Source of the DNA: JAWWPG01 sp963820035
GTDB lineage: Bacteria; Actinomycetota; Actinomycetes; Propionibacteriales; Nocardioidaceae
Direction: 5' to 3'
NCBI GenBank assembly: GCA_963820035.1
Contig: CAWFYK010000008.1
Coordinates: 1-64,000, forward strand
DNA length: 64,000 nt
Made by a program: the position numbers and the translations under genes. Below are positions 1 to 8,163 of the stretch, piece after piece (position 1 is the stretch's first letter; the number at the start of each line of letters is the position of its first letter). Under the pieces are notes generated by a model. The model saw only the letters and a list, made by a program, of their open reading frames with translations, did not search any database and was not told the origin of the DNA.

Positions 1-57
1 CGCTTTCTCATGCCGATGCCTCTCCTAGACACGTCGGGTGGGTCGTTTCGCCCGCAG

Positions 58-1162
58 TCACCAGCGCGGCGGCGAGTGGGAAGGAGCAGACCTCACAACT
101 GGCCCGAGAGGGGGTGTGGGTTGTGTTGGAAGTGTTGTGTTGGGCAGGTATTCGCTTTCGGGTACAACACCCACAACACAACCAACAGAGGTATAGCGGC
201 CCCGCTCGGGGCGAAGGATGCGCCCGGCGTCGAGAAGTCTGCCGAGGTAGACGCCTGCTTCTTTGGCTGGCATCCCGATCTCGGCGGCCACGTCCCCGGC
301 TCGCACGCCTTGCGGGTGCGCGGCGACGAAGCGAAGGATTTCGGCGGAGCGGTCGCCCAGGTTGACGGTTGCCCTCACGGTCGCTGCCTGCGCCGCGGAG
401 TCCGCGAGCGAGGTCCCCGCCAAGGTCCAAAGTCCGTCTCGGCAGCTGACCGCGTACTCGGCCTCTTCAACGTCGCGGCCGGTAACGTGCAGGATCGCCT
501 GGTCTGACTGACGTGGCCGGGCCAGCAGAATGACGGTGCCCGCCTGCCCCCGCGAGTCCGTGCGTGCCGCTGACGCTGTCGACGAAGTCTTCGGAGGCGG
601 CCTTGCGGTCGTGGTGAAGAGCCATCAGGGCGGCACCGGGGAAGCTGTCCACGAGGCGCTTAAGTGCCCCTCCGACGCGATAGTCCCGTCCATAGGCCGA
701 CTCACCGGGGAGGGCCGGCGGGAGGCACTTGCCGAGTGTGTCCACGATCACCAGCGGGTGTTCGTGGCCGTGGCTCGCGAGCCATTGGCCGACCGTCGCG
801 AGGATCGTGCCCGGGAGGATGCGGGTCAGGTAATGCAGTCGCCCAGGGATCCGATCTGGACCGAGCAGCGAGCGGCAACGGTCCTGCAGGCGCCGGTGAC
901 CGTCCTCGAGCGCGAGCAGCAGAACGGGGCGGTCGAGGCCGACCGGAAGGACGCCGAGCGCGGAGCCACCAGAGGCCACTGCGATCGCCAAGGAAAGGCT
1001 GAGCCACGACTTGCCTGCCTTCGGTGGTCCGACCAGCAGCGTGAAGCCCTCCGGGATGACACCTGGAACCGCGAAGGCGAGCGGCGGGAAGTCCTGTGCA
1101 TCTAGCCAGTCGCCTGTGCGAAGGCCCGCGAGGAGATCGGGAGTCGCGAGGTCCTGGGTCAT
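58..1162 (-). pseudogene. RepA-like AAA ATPase of the integrative element, split by a frameshift
   Basis: The 5' part, starting at the ATG at 1162, encodes a RecA-fold ATPase of the AAA_25/RepA type. It has Walker A GPPKAGKS at about residues 45-52 and Walker B LVIVD at about 137-141. In the reading frame that starts at 1162 the protein runs out of the family pattern just after GTHGLAGAG and stops near 467. One base further on, another frame continues exactly as the family does (GTVILLARPRQSDQ, then a winged-helix-like tail SAEILRFVAAHPQGVRAGDV) and ends at 58. Repaired, the protein would be about 367 residues. The break lies near 537-546 in a G/C run. Its ATG overlaps the stop of the upstream gene (ATGA). 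Such ATPases act in replication or maintenance of mobile elements. Whether the break is real or a sequencing error cannot be told from here. Confidence 0.8.
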
Positions 1163-1425
1163 GGCCCCTCCCCGCGCCAGAAGTCTTCGCCACGGAGAGC
1201 CTTGAGCCACCGCTGGATGACCCCGGCATTCCCGCGAATCTCAACATTGAGACGGTCGACGTGCGGGGCAATCAGATGCGCCGCTTCGTAGGGCACGACG
1301 TAGGTGTTTCCCACACGGACGATCAGGCGTGCACCGTCAGGGATGCCGTCGAGGCTTCCACAGCGTCGCTTCGCTGCGTACTCGTCGAGGTCCGTGAGGT
1401 CGATCTCCGCCGCCGCCGTCAGCAT
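1159..1425 (-). CDS. Hypothetical protein of the integrative element
   Basis: An 88-residue protein with no family I recognise. The middle (LIVRVGNTYVVPYEAAHLI) looks like a small beta-rich fold and the C-terminus is basic and aromatic. Its stop overlaps the ATG of the RepA-like ATPase by four bases (ATGA), so the two are almost certainly translationally coupled. Position between the excisionase-like gene and the ATPase suggests an accessory role in element maintenance; that is inference only. Confidence 0.55.
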   Translation of the reverse strand: MLTAAAEIDLTDLDEYAAKRRCGSLDGIPDGARLIVRVGNTYVVPYEAAHLIAPHVDRLNVEIRGNAGVIQRWLKALRGEDFWRGEGP

Positions 1426-1528
1426 CGCGGTACCATTGGGCCATCGAGGTTCGCCGCCGAGATATCTGGCGCTTGAGAGTTAGCCGCTCCCAGGCGCCCT
1501 TCTCGTTTCCGGGCCGACTGCCGCCACA

Positions 1529-1717
1529 TCAGGCCGCGTCCGACGCGCGCTGCTCAATCCACGCCTCGATGTCGGTCAGCCGATACTTGCGGTGGCGGCC
1601 AATCTTGTAGGACCGCGGCCCCGTGCCCTTGTACTCAAGGGCGTAGAGCGTCGCCTCAGGAATCCCGAGGTAACTTGCCGTCTCGGAGTGCGACAGGAAT
1701 GCGGGTGCCACCGGCAC
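1529..1717 (-). CDS. Excisionase-type helix-turn-helix protein
   Basis: A 62-residue protein with a MerR-like/excisionase winged helix. It begins with SETASYLGIPEATLYALEYK (recognition helix region), continues with PRSYKIGRHRKYRLTDIEAWI and ends in a short tail. Length and pattern are those of the DNA-binding domain proteins of the excisionase family that bind attachment sites and bend DNA. It starts with GTG at 1717; an in-frame stop lies six codons upstream, so it cannot be longer. It is divergent from the XRE regulator and integrase genes, the usual arrangement in actinobacterial integrative elements. Confidence 0.8.
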   Translation of the reverse strand: MPVAPAFLSHSETASYLGIPEATLYALEYKGTGPRSYKIGRHRKYRLTDIEAWIEQRASDAA

Positions 1718-1790
1718 CCGGGAGAAGTCTTACATTCGCTTCCCTTCTGGCATCAGATCGTTGCGACCTAGAAACAGGCTATGCGCGAAC

Positions 1791-1820
1791 TTCACTGTTT
1801 GCAAGTCGGTATGATATGAT
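1791..1820 (+). promoter_or_regulatory. Candidate promoter of the XRE-integrase operon
   Basis: TTCACT at 1791-1796 and TATGAT at 1815-1820 are spaced by 18 bases. The -10 box ends six bases before the ATG at 1827, and there is no Shine-Dalgarno sequence in front of that ATG, which suggests a leaderless mRNA. The surrounding DNA is more AT-rich than its neighbours. Confidence 0.5.
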
Positions 1821-1826
1821 GCCATC

Positions 1827-2414
1827 ATGGAAACAGGACCGAAGCTAGGCGTTACCGGAAAGCGCGTCGCTCAGAACGTCAGAACCCTTCGAGAAAGGGT
1901 CACAGTCCGCGAACTGTCAGAGCGACTCGCGGAGCTGGCGAGGCCGATACTCCCATCCGGGATTACCAAGATCGAGCAGGGTACCCGGCGCATCGACGTT
2001 GACGACCTCGTTGCTTTGGCCTTCGCCTTAGACGTCACACCGAATCGGCTCCTACTCACGGCCGACGCGAGCGACGAGGAAACGGTGGCGCTCTACCCGA
2101 ATGGCGGCGAGGTAGACACCAAGAGCGCGTGGTTGTGGGCGTCGGGTGAGGGCCACCTCGGCATGGAGTTCTCCACGAGCCCTTGGCCGCAGACGATCGA
2201 GGGGCATCGACAGCAGCTCCAGGAGTTCGGTCAAACGAACAGGCCCCACGATCCGCCAGACCTCATGCTTCTTGAGGAGATGGAGCCACATCTCGACAAG
2301 CTCAGAGAACTCGCCCGGATCGTCAACGAGCTCGAGGATGCCGGAGTCTCGCGGAAGGCGGCGATGAACTTCGTCCGGTGGGAGCGCCTCGTCAACGACG
2401 GAGAGGACGACTGA
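1827..2414 (+). CDS. XRE-family transcriptional regulator
   Basis: 195 residues. Residues about 8-75 form a Cro/C1-type helix-turn-helix domain (GKRVAQNVRTLRERVTVREL, then KIEQGTRRIDVDDLVALAFALDVTPNRLL). The remaining two thirds is acidic and has no domain I recognise; it may be an oligomerisation or sensing part. It directly precedes the integrase gene with one base between stop and start, so both are probably one transcript. Its likely role is control of excision and of the divergent excisionase gene; this is inferred from position. Confidence 0.8.
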   Translation: METGPKLGVTGKRVAQNVRTLRERVTVRELSERLAELARPILPSGITKIEQGTRRIDVDDLVALAFALDVTPNRLLLTADASDEETVALYPNGGEVDTKSAWLWASGEGHLGMEFSTSPWPQTIEGHRQQLQEFGQTNRPHDPPDLMLLEEMEPHLDKLRELARIVNELEDAGVSRKAAMNFVRWERLVNDGEDD

Positions 2415-2415
2415 A

Positions 2416-3558
2416 ATGGCCAGCATCACAACAACCGGGAGCGCCAAGACGCGGCGCTACACGGTCAACTACCGCGACCCCGAGGGCCGTCAGCGTCGGA
2501 AGACGTTCGTCAAGAAGTCCGATGCAGATGGCTTCGCTGCGACCGTCGAAGCAGACAAGCTGCGCGGTCTGTATCTGGACCCCAACGCGGGACGCATGAC
2601 CCTGAAGGAGTACGCCGCGGCGTGGCTCGCTGCCCAGACTTTCGACGTCACCTCGCGAGACACCATCGAGCGCCACCTACGACTTCACGTATACCCGTCG
2701 CTGGGATCGAAGCAGCTGCGCGACCTTAAGCCGTCGACCGTCCAGGCGTGGCTTCGAGGACTGTCGGTTACCAGCAGCACGTATCGCCGCGCCATCTTCA
2801 CAACGCTCTCGAGCGTGTTGTCTGCCGCCGTCGACGACGACCGCATCCCCAAGAATCCGTGCCGGGCCGGATCAGTCAAGGCGCCAAAGGCGGAGGCTCG
2901 GCGGGTCGTTCCGTGGACTGCTGACCGAGTCCTCGCTGTCCGGGATGCTCTCGACGAGCCCCACCGAGTCATGGCGATGCTGGCCGCGGGCCTCGGACTG
3001 CGCCAGGGCGAGGTGTTCGGCCTCGCGGTATCGGACATCGACTTCCTGCGCGGCACGGTGACCGTTAAGAGGCAGGTGCGATTGCTCGCCGATGGTCGGC
3101 AGATGTTCCGGCCTCCGAAAGGCCGCAAGGGCCGCGTTGTACCGCTGTCGGGTGCCGTCCGGGATGCGCTCGCGGCGCACTTGGCGGCGCACCCAGCGGT
3201 CACCGTGACGCTCCCTGATGAGTCCGATGGCGAACGTCCTCTGTCGATGGACCTCGTGTGCGGTCTCCCGATGAACCGAAACCAATTCAACAGGCAGGTG
3301 TGGTCCCCAGCTCTTCGGAGGGCCAGCGTCCCAGCGAGCCGGGACAACGGGATGCATGCCCTCCGTCACTTCTTCGCCTCGGTGCTGCTCGACGCTGGGG
3401 AGAGCATCAAGGCGGTGAGCGAGTACCTAGGACACACCGATCCGGGCTTCACGCTCCGGACGTACACGCACCTGATGCCGGCGAGTGACGCCAGAACCCG
3501 CGCGGCGGTGGATGCCGCGATCGGCTGTTACACGGGAGTTACATCCGGGATCGCCTGA
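2416..3558 (+). CDS. Tyrosine recombinase (phage-type integrase)
   Basis: 380 residues, full length for the family. An N-terminal arm-binding-type segment (residues 1-60) is followed by a SAM-like core-binding domain (about 65-165) and the catalytic domain. Visible catalytic residues are the first Arg in LAAGLGLRQGEVFG, His and Arg in HALRHFF, a His in YLGHTD and the nucleophile Tyr in RTYTHLMP. It integrates and excises the element by strand exchange at att sites. Its start lies one base after the stop of the XRE gene. The gene is the last one before chromosomal genes resume, so the attachment site should be close to its 3' end. Confidence 0.95.
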   Translation: MASITTTGSAKTRRYTVNYRDPEGRQRRKTFVKKSDADGFAATVEADKLRGLYLDPNAGRMTLKEYAAAWLAAQTFDVTSRDTIERHLRLHVYPSLGSKQLRDLKPSTVQAWLRGLSVTSSTYRRAIFTTLSSVLSAAVDDDRIPKNPCRAGSVKAPKAEARRVVPWTADRVLAVRDALDEPHRVMAMLAAGLGLRQGEVFGLAVSDIDFLRGTVTVKRQVRLLADGRQMFRPPKGRKGRVVPLSGAVRDALAAHLAAHPAVTVTLPDESDGERPLSMDLVCGLPMNRNQFNRQVWSPALRRASVPASRDNGMHALRHFFASVLLDAGESIKAVSEYLGHTDPGFTLRTYTHLMPASDARTRAAVDAAIGCYTGVTSGIA

Positions 3559-3560
3559 CG

Positions 3561-3583
3561 CGCTCCTATGCAGGTCAGGAGCG
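3561..3583 (+). terminator. Hairpin after the integrase gene
   Basis: CGCTCCT at 3561-3567 and AGGAGCG at 3577-3583 form a perfect 7-bp stem with a 9-base loop, two bases after the integrase stop. No T-tract follows, so it is a likely but not certain terminator. Confidence 0.45.
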
Positions 3584-3641
3584 TAGTTGCCGCACATGAT
3601 CAACTTCTGACCGGGCGTCTGACAGCCCGCCCGACCGGAAG

Positions 3642-3704
3642 AACCTGACGGCTCGAACGCAACAACCTGACGGCTCGAACGCAACAACCTGACGGCTCGA
3701 CCGG
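3642..3704. repeat. 22-bp tandem direct repeat at the right end of the element
   Basis: Two perfect 22-bp copies lie at 3642-3663 and 3664-3685, and a third partial copy (first 15 bases identical) starts at 3686. Each begins AACCTGACGGCTCGA. The repeat sits between the integrase and the chromosomal MFS gene, where the attachment site or recombinase arm sites would be expected. No tRNA gene is present here. Confidence 0.8.
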
Positions 3705-3729
3705 AGCCGGAGGCGGGAGGCCCGTCCGG

Positions 3730-5298
3730 CTAGGCCGCGGCTGCCACGGCCGGGTCGGTCGGGACGTCCTGCTTCTTGGCGTTGATGATCGTGGCGGCCG
3801 CCACCAGGGCCACGAGGAGCAACATCGCACCCCAGAAGAACGCCACGTGGTAGCCGTGGATCAGCGCCTGCTGACCGATCTGGTGTGCGTCCGCGCCGGC
3901 AGTCAGGTGATCCGCGAGGTAGGCCGTCACGGCACCGGCGAAGAGCGTGTTGAGCAGGGCGGTGCCCAGTGAGCCACCGATCTGCTGACCCGTGTTGAGC
4001 ACAGCGCTCGCGACACCCGCGTCGTGGGGGCCGACTCCGATCAGCGCCGTGCTGGAGGCGGGGATGAACACCCCGGCCAACCCGACGCTCATCAGGATCT
4101 CGGCCGGCAGCACGTGCGTCCAGTACGACGTGTCGGCCGTGATCTGGGTCAGGATCAGCATGCCGACGACGGCCATCACCAGGCCACCGACGATGAGCGG
4201 CTTCGGCCCCATGCGCGGCAGCACCTGCGCCACCACTCCAGCCGTCAGGATGATTCCGGCGCTGAATGGCAGGAACGCGAAGCCGGCCTTCAGCGGGCTG
4301 TAACCGAGGTTGACCTGGAAGTAGTAGGTGAGGAACAGGAACATCGCGAAGAGGCCAGCGCCCACCAGCAGGAAGACCAGGTAGGAGCCACCACGGTTGC
4401 GGTCGAGCACGACTCGAAGCGGCAGCATCGGGTTCCTGGCTCGCTGTTCCCACCAAACGAAGGCCACAAGGAGGACGACGGCGACGGTGAGGAAGGCAAT
4501 CGTGGAGGGCGCTGTCCACCCCAGGACGGAGGTGTCGTTGGGATTGTCGGGGTGCTTCGCCTTCGCTGCCTCGGTGAAGCCGTAGACCAGCGACAGCAGG
4601 CCGACCGTCGCCAGGAGAACACCCGGGATGTCGTAGCGCGTGTTGCCTGGCGCCTTGCTCTCATGGACGATCGGGATCGCCACGGCGGCCGTTAACAGGG
4701 CAACGGGCACGTTGACCCCAAGACACCATCGCCACGAGGCGTACTCGGTCAGCACCCCGCCAACGATCAGTCCGATCGCTGCGCCGCCGCCCGCCAGCGC
4801 ACCGAACACCCCGAAAGCTTTGGCGCGCTCCTTCGGTTCGGTGAAGGTCACCGTGACGATCGACAGTGCCGCCGGGGCCATCAGGGCCGCGAAGCCACCT
4901 TGCAGGGCGCGGGCGGCGAAGAGCAGCTCCTGGTTGGGAGCCAGTCCACCGATCGCGGAGGCGAGCGCAAAGCCGAGAAGACCCGCGATGAACGTCCGCT
5001 TGCGACCGTTGTAGTCAGCAATGCGGCCGCCCAGCAGGAGCAGGCTGCCGAAGGCCAGCGTGTAGGCCGTGACCATCCACTGCCGGTTCGCGTTGGAGAT
5101 GCCGAGGTCGGCCTGGGCCGACGGGAGCGCGATGTTGACGATCGAGGCGTCGAGCACGATCATCAGCTGAGCCACCGCCAGCACGGCCAGAGCCAGCCAC
5201 CGCCGTGGATCAGGCTGCTCTCCAACAGCATCGCCGTGCTCCACAGCAGCAGCAACGGGCTCGACGGCTTCGTCGGCAGGGTCCATCGAGTGCGGCAT
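3730..5298 (-). CDS. MFS drug:H+ antiporter, DHA2 (EmrB/QacA) type
   Basis: An exporter of about 522 residues with 14 predicted membrane helices. The cytoplasmic start is followed by helix 1 (LALAVLAVAQLMIVLDASIVNIALP), carrying the DHA2 motif LDASIVNIALP. Motif A is GRIADYNGRKRTF. Motif C-like glycine-rich segments follow (GALAGGGAAIGLIVGG). The start at 5298 is chosen because GGAGGT lies seven bases upstream; the longer reading back to 5391 has no ribosome site and non-membrane sequence. Substrate is unknown. It is the first chromosomal gene beside the integrated element and is transcribed towards it. Confidence 0.9.
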   Translation of the reverse strand: MPHSMDPADEAVEPVAAAVEHGDAVGEQPDPRRWLALAVLAVAQLMIVLDASIVNIALPSAQADLGISNANRQWMVTAYTLAFGSLLLLGGRIADYNGRKRTFIAGLLGFALASAIGGLAPNQELLFAARALQGGFAALMAPAALSIVTVTFTEPKERAKAFGVFGALAGGGAAIGLIVGGVLTEYASWRWCLGVNVPVALLTAAVAIPIVHESKAPGNTRYDIPGVLLATVGLLSLVYGFTEAAKAKHPDNPNDTSVLGWTAPSTIAFLTVAVVLLVAFVWWEQRARNPMLPLRVVLDRNRGGSYLVFLLVGAGLFAMFLFLTYYFQVNLGYSPLKAGFAFLPFSAGIILTAGVVAQVLPRMGPKPLIVGGLVMAVVGMLILTQITADTSYWTHVLPAEILMSVGLAGVFIPASSTALIGVGPHDAGVASAVLNTGQQIGGSLGTALLNTLFAGAVTAYLADHLTAGADAHQIGQQALIHGYHVAFFWGAMLLLVALVAAATIINAKKQDVPTDPAVAAAA

Positions 5299-5432
5299 CT
5301 CGCACCTCCAGTCACGGGCAATCGCAAGGGCGTTGCCCGCTGGCCTCGAGACGAGCCGGCGCACAACGCAGAAGATTCTGCCACCCGCCACCGACAGGAA
5401 TATCGTTTATCCAACCCTCGGCCACCGAGAGA

Positions 5433-5741
5433 TCAGCCAGACTTCACCCGCGCCAGCTCCTCGGCGAACGCACGGGAGGCCCCGACGCGCGACTCCAGCT
5501 TGAGCGGCGCTCCGTTGATCGTGAGGGTGACAGAGCCTCCCAGTCCGAGCCGCTTGACCTCCATTGTCCCCACCTCGGTCAGTGCGAACTCGTTGAGGAG
5601 CCCCTTCACCTTGCCGCCGTTTCCGATCTCGACCATCAGCAGTCGCGTCGGTGCGAGCACGAATCCCATGAACGGCGCCAGCTTGATCCCGACCGCCTCC
5701 GCCTCGCCGCAGGCCCCGCCCGCTCGATGGCCGCCCGGCAT
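5433..5741 (-). CDS. Hypothetical protein, start uncertain, possible frameshift
   Basis: The last 85 residues read like a real small domain (IKLAPFMGFVLAPTRLLMVE, later VKGLLNEFALTEVGTMEVKR), reminiscent of PH-like or nucleic-acid-independent beta folds, but I do not recognise a family. Upstream of about 5715 the frame loses this character, while the next frame reads as protein (GTG, then FLPAGLKSPGCRAAIERAG) and would join it with a one-base shift inside a G-rich run. The true gene may therefore start near 5785 and be frameshifted. It faces the MFS gene's 5' end and is divergent from the acyl-CoA dehydrogenase. Confidence 0.4.
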   Translation of the reverse strand: MPGGHRAGGACGEAEAVGIKLAPFMGFVLAPTRLLMVEIGNGGKVKGLLNEFALTEVGTMEVKRLGLGGSVTLTINGAPLKLESRVGASRAFAEELARVKSG

Positions 5742-5865
5742 CCCGGCGACTTGAGGCCCGCGGGAAGAAACACGCAGCCTTCGACGGTCCGGTTCGGGCC
5801 GGCGTATCACGTTGTGGTCACGGCCCCGTTGTCTCGCGTCCATGCGGAGCGGCCGCCGCGTCCGT

Positions 5866-5871
5866 TAGCGT
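5866..5871 (+). promoter_or_regulatory. Candidate -10 box for leaderless acyl-CoA dehydrogenase mRNA
   Basis: TAGCGT ends six bases before the ATG at 5878, and no Shine-Dalgarno sequence is present. The same spacing recurs at 1815, 16575 and 62907. Confidence 0.4.
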
Positions 5872-5877
5872 CACGGC

Positions 5878-7101
5878 ATGGACTTCTCGAACTCGCCGCG
5901 CGCGCAGGAGCTGGTCGACCGGGTCTCGGCATTCATCCGAGACGAGGTCGACCCGGTCGAGGCGAGCTATCACCAGGCCGTCGCCGAGGCCGAGGATCCG
6001 TGGAGACCGCTGCCCCTGATCGCCGAGCTCCAGCAGAAGGCTCGAGCGGCCGGGCTCTGGAACCTGTTCCTCACCGATGAGACCTATGGCGCCGGGCTCA
6101 GCAACACCGAATATGCCCCTCTCGCCGAGCTGATGGGCCGGTCGTTCCTCGCCCCTCATGTCTTCAACTGCAACGCCCCGGACACCGGCAACATGGAGCT
6201 CCTCGCTCTCTACGGCAGCGACGAGCAGAAGACTCGCTGGCTGGAGCCACTCCTGGCGGCCGAGATCAGGTCCGCGTTCTGCATGACAGAGCCCGACGTC
6301 GCGTCCTCCGACGCGACCAACATGGCCGCCACCGCGATCCCTGACGGCAACGATGTCGTGGTCAACGGCTCCAAGTGGTGGAGCACCGGACTCGGCCATC
6401 CGGACTGCACGCTGCTGCTCTTCATGGGACTCACGGACCCCGAAGCGCACCGGCACGCCCAGCACACGATGGTGCTGATCCCGCGCGAGACACCCGGCGT
6501 CCAGGTCGAGCGAATGCTCCCGACCATGGCGCGCTACGACGAGCCGCACGGCCACGGGTCCGTGACGTTCACCGACGTCCGGGTGCCCGCGAGCAACATC
6601 CTCGGCGGACTCGGACGTGCGTTCGAGCTGGCCCAGGGCCGGCTCGGTCCTGGTCGGGTTCACCACTGCATGCGGCTCATCGGCCTCGCCGAGCGTTGTC
6701 TGGAGCTGGCCTGCCGCCGTTCGTTGTCGCGGTCTGCGTTCGGCAAGCCCATCGCCAACCTCGGTGGGAACCGCGAGCGGATCGCCGACGCCCGCATCGC
6801 GATCAACCAGGCCAGGCTGCTGGTGCTCAACGTGGCGTGGCTGCTCGACACGGTGGGGCTGGCCGGTGCGTCGAGCGAGATCAGCCAGATCAAAGTCGTC
6901 GTACCCTCGATGACCCAGCAGGTCATCGACATGGCCATCCAGCTGCACGGCGGCGCCGGGATGACCGAGGACTTCCCGTTCGCCGCAGCGTGGACGAGCG
7001 CGAGGTCGCTGCGACTCGCCGACGGCCCCGACGAGGTGCACCGCGGCGTCGTGGCGAGGCGGGAGCTGGCGCCGTACGTCGACCAGGCGCGAGCCCGATG
7101 A
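5878..7101 (+). CDS. Acyl-CoA dehydrogenase (ACAD10/11-like)
   Basis: 407 residues, full length. It has the N-terminal helical domain (1-125), the central beta domain with the FAD motif CMTEPDVASSDATNM, and the C-terminal helical domain containing QLHGGAGMTEDFP, typical of the family. It is an FAD enzyme that forms a double bond in an acyl-CoA and passes electrons to ETF. Its stop overlaps the ATG of a phosphotransferase (ATGA). In ACAD10/11 and in the bacterial LvaA/LvaC pair a kinase and a dehydrogenase of these types act together on 4-hydroxyacyl-CoA by way of a 4-phosphoacyl-CoA. That role is inferred from the pairing. Confidence 0.9.
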   Translation: MDFSNSPRAQELVDRVSAFIRDEVDPVEASYHQAVAEAEDPWRPLPLIAELQQKARAAGLWNLFLTDETYGAGLSNTEYAPLAELMGRSFLAPHVFNCNAPDTGNMELLALYGSDEQKTRWLEPLLAAEIRSAFCMTEPDVASSDATNMAATAIPDGNDVVVNGSKWWSTGLGHPDCTLLLFMGLTDPEAHRHAQHTMVLIPRETPGVQVERMLPTMARYDEPHGHGSVTFTDVRVPASNILGGLGRAFELAQGRLGPGRVHHCMRLIGLAERCLELACRRSLSRSAFGKPIANLGGNRERIADARIAINQARLLVLNVAWLLDTVGLAGASSEISQIKVVVPSMTQQVIDMAIQLHGGAGMTEDFPFAAAWTSARSLRLADGPDEVHRGVVARRELAPYVDQARAR

Positions 7102-8156
7102 CCCCGCAGCCGGTCACGCGACCCGTCCGGGGGGAGGATGAGTTCGACGTCGACGCCCTCTCCGGCTGGCTCGCAGACCACGGGGAGCCAGGCACCCCTG
7201 AGGTGCGCCAGTTCCCGGGCGGCGCGTCGAACCTGACCTACTTGCTGCACTACGACGACCGCGACCTCGTGCTGCGCCGACCCCCGTCTGGTCACAAGGC
7301 GAAGAGCGCACACGACATGCACCGTGAGTTCCACATCCAGACCCAGCTGAAGCCGGTGTTCCGCTATGTGCCGGACATGGTGGCACTCTGCGACGACCCG
7401 TCGGTGATCGGCTCCGACTTCTATGTCATGCGGAAGCTTGACGGCCTGATCCTTCGTGCCGACCTGCCCGAGGGCTTCCGGCTCAGCCGCACGGACGCGG
7501 GCCTGCTGTGCGAACGCATCGTCGACGTCCTTGTCGAGCTGCATCGGGTCGATCCCAGCGCCGCCGGGCTCGACGACCTCAGCCGCGGACCTGGATATGT
7601 CCGACGACAGGTGGATGGCTGGTCGAAGCGATATGTCGCAGCTCGCACCTTCAACGTCCCGTCGTTCGCTCGCGTGATCGAGTGGCTGAAGGACAACCAG
7701 CCTGATGACGTCGGTGCCTGCGTCATCCACAACGACTTCCGCCTCGACAACGTCGTGCTCGACACGTCCAAGACCCCGCGCGTCGTCGGCGTGCTCGACT
7801 GGGAGATGGCGACGATCGGCGACCCGCTGATGGACCTCGGCGGCGCGATGGCCTACTGGGTGCAGGCCGACGACGACCCGGTCCAGCGCCGGTTCCGGCG
7901 CCAGCCCACCCACCTCCCCGGCATGATGACCAGGCGCGAGGTCGTCGGCTCCTACTGCGACCGGATGGGTCTGCCCGACGACGGATGGGTGTTCTACGAG
8001 GTGTTCGGGATCTTCCGGCTCGCCGTTATCGTGCAGCAGATCTACTACCGTTATCACCACAAGCAGACCCACAACCCTGCCTTCCGGACATTCTGGCTGA
8101 TGGTCAACTACCTGCACTGGCGCTGTCGGCGAGTCATCGCAGCCGGTCGGAGCTGA
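7098..8156 (+). CDS. Phosphotransferase family protein (APH fold, ACAD10/11 kinase-like)
   Basis: 352 residues with an aminoglycoside-phosphotransferase/kinase fold. The N-terminal lobe carries LVLRRPPSGHKAKSAHDM; the catalytic loop is VIHNDFRLDNVVLD with the catalytic Asp and metal-binding Asn; the metal-binding Asp is in GVLDWEMATIGDP. It matches the kinase domain of ACAD10/11 proteins rather than antibiotic resistance enzymes. It is translationally coupled to the upstream acyl-CoA dehydrogenase (ATGA overlap) and followed after seven bases by a histidine phosphatase, so one operon of three genes. Likely substrate: a hydroxyacyl-CoA. Confidence 0.88.
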   Translation: MTPQPVTRPVRGEDEFDVDALSGWLADHGEPGTPEVRQFPGGASNLTYLLHYDDRDLVLRRPPSGHKAKSAHDMHREFHIQTQLKPVFRYVPDMVALCDDPSVIGSDFYVMRKLDGLILRADLPEGFRLSRTDAGLLCERIVDVLVELHRVDPSAAGLDDLSRGPGYVRRQVDGWSKRYVAARTFNVPSFARVIEWLKDNQPDDVGACVIHNDFRLDNVVLDTSKTPRVVGVLDWEMATIGDPLMDLGGAMAYWVQADDDPVQRRFRRQPTHLPGMMTRREVVGSYCDRMGLPDDGWVFYEVFGIFRLAVIVQQIYYRYHHKQTHNPAFRTFWLMVNYLHWRCRRVIAAGRS

Positions 8157-8163
8157 GTCGGCC

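Noticed and set aside
3642..3704. Possible CRISPR array
   Set aside because: Direct tandem units with no unique spacers, only 2.7 copies and no cas genes.
6375..8156. 593-residue open frame over the dehydrogenase and kinase genes
   Set aside because: Its first half is an out-of-frame, Arg/Pro-rich shadow of the dehydrogenase; only the part from 7098 has family motifs, and that is listed separately.
7098..8156. Aminoglycoside resistance kinase
   Set aside because: The fold is shared, but coupling to an acyl-CoA dehydrogenase and the sequence pattern fit the ACAD10/11 kinase group.
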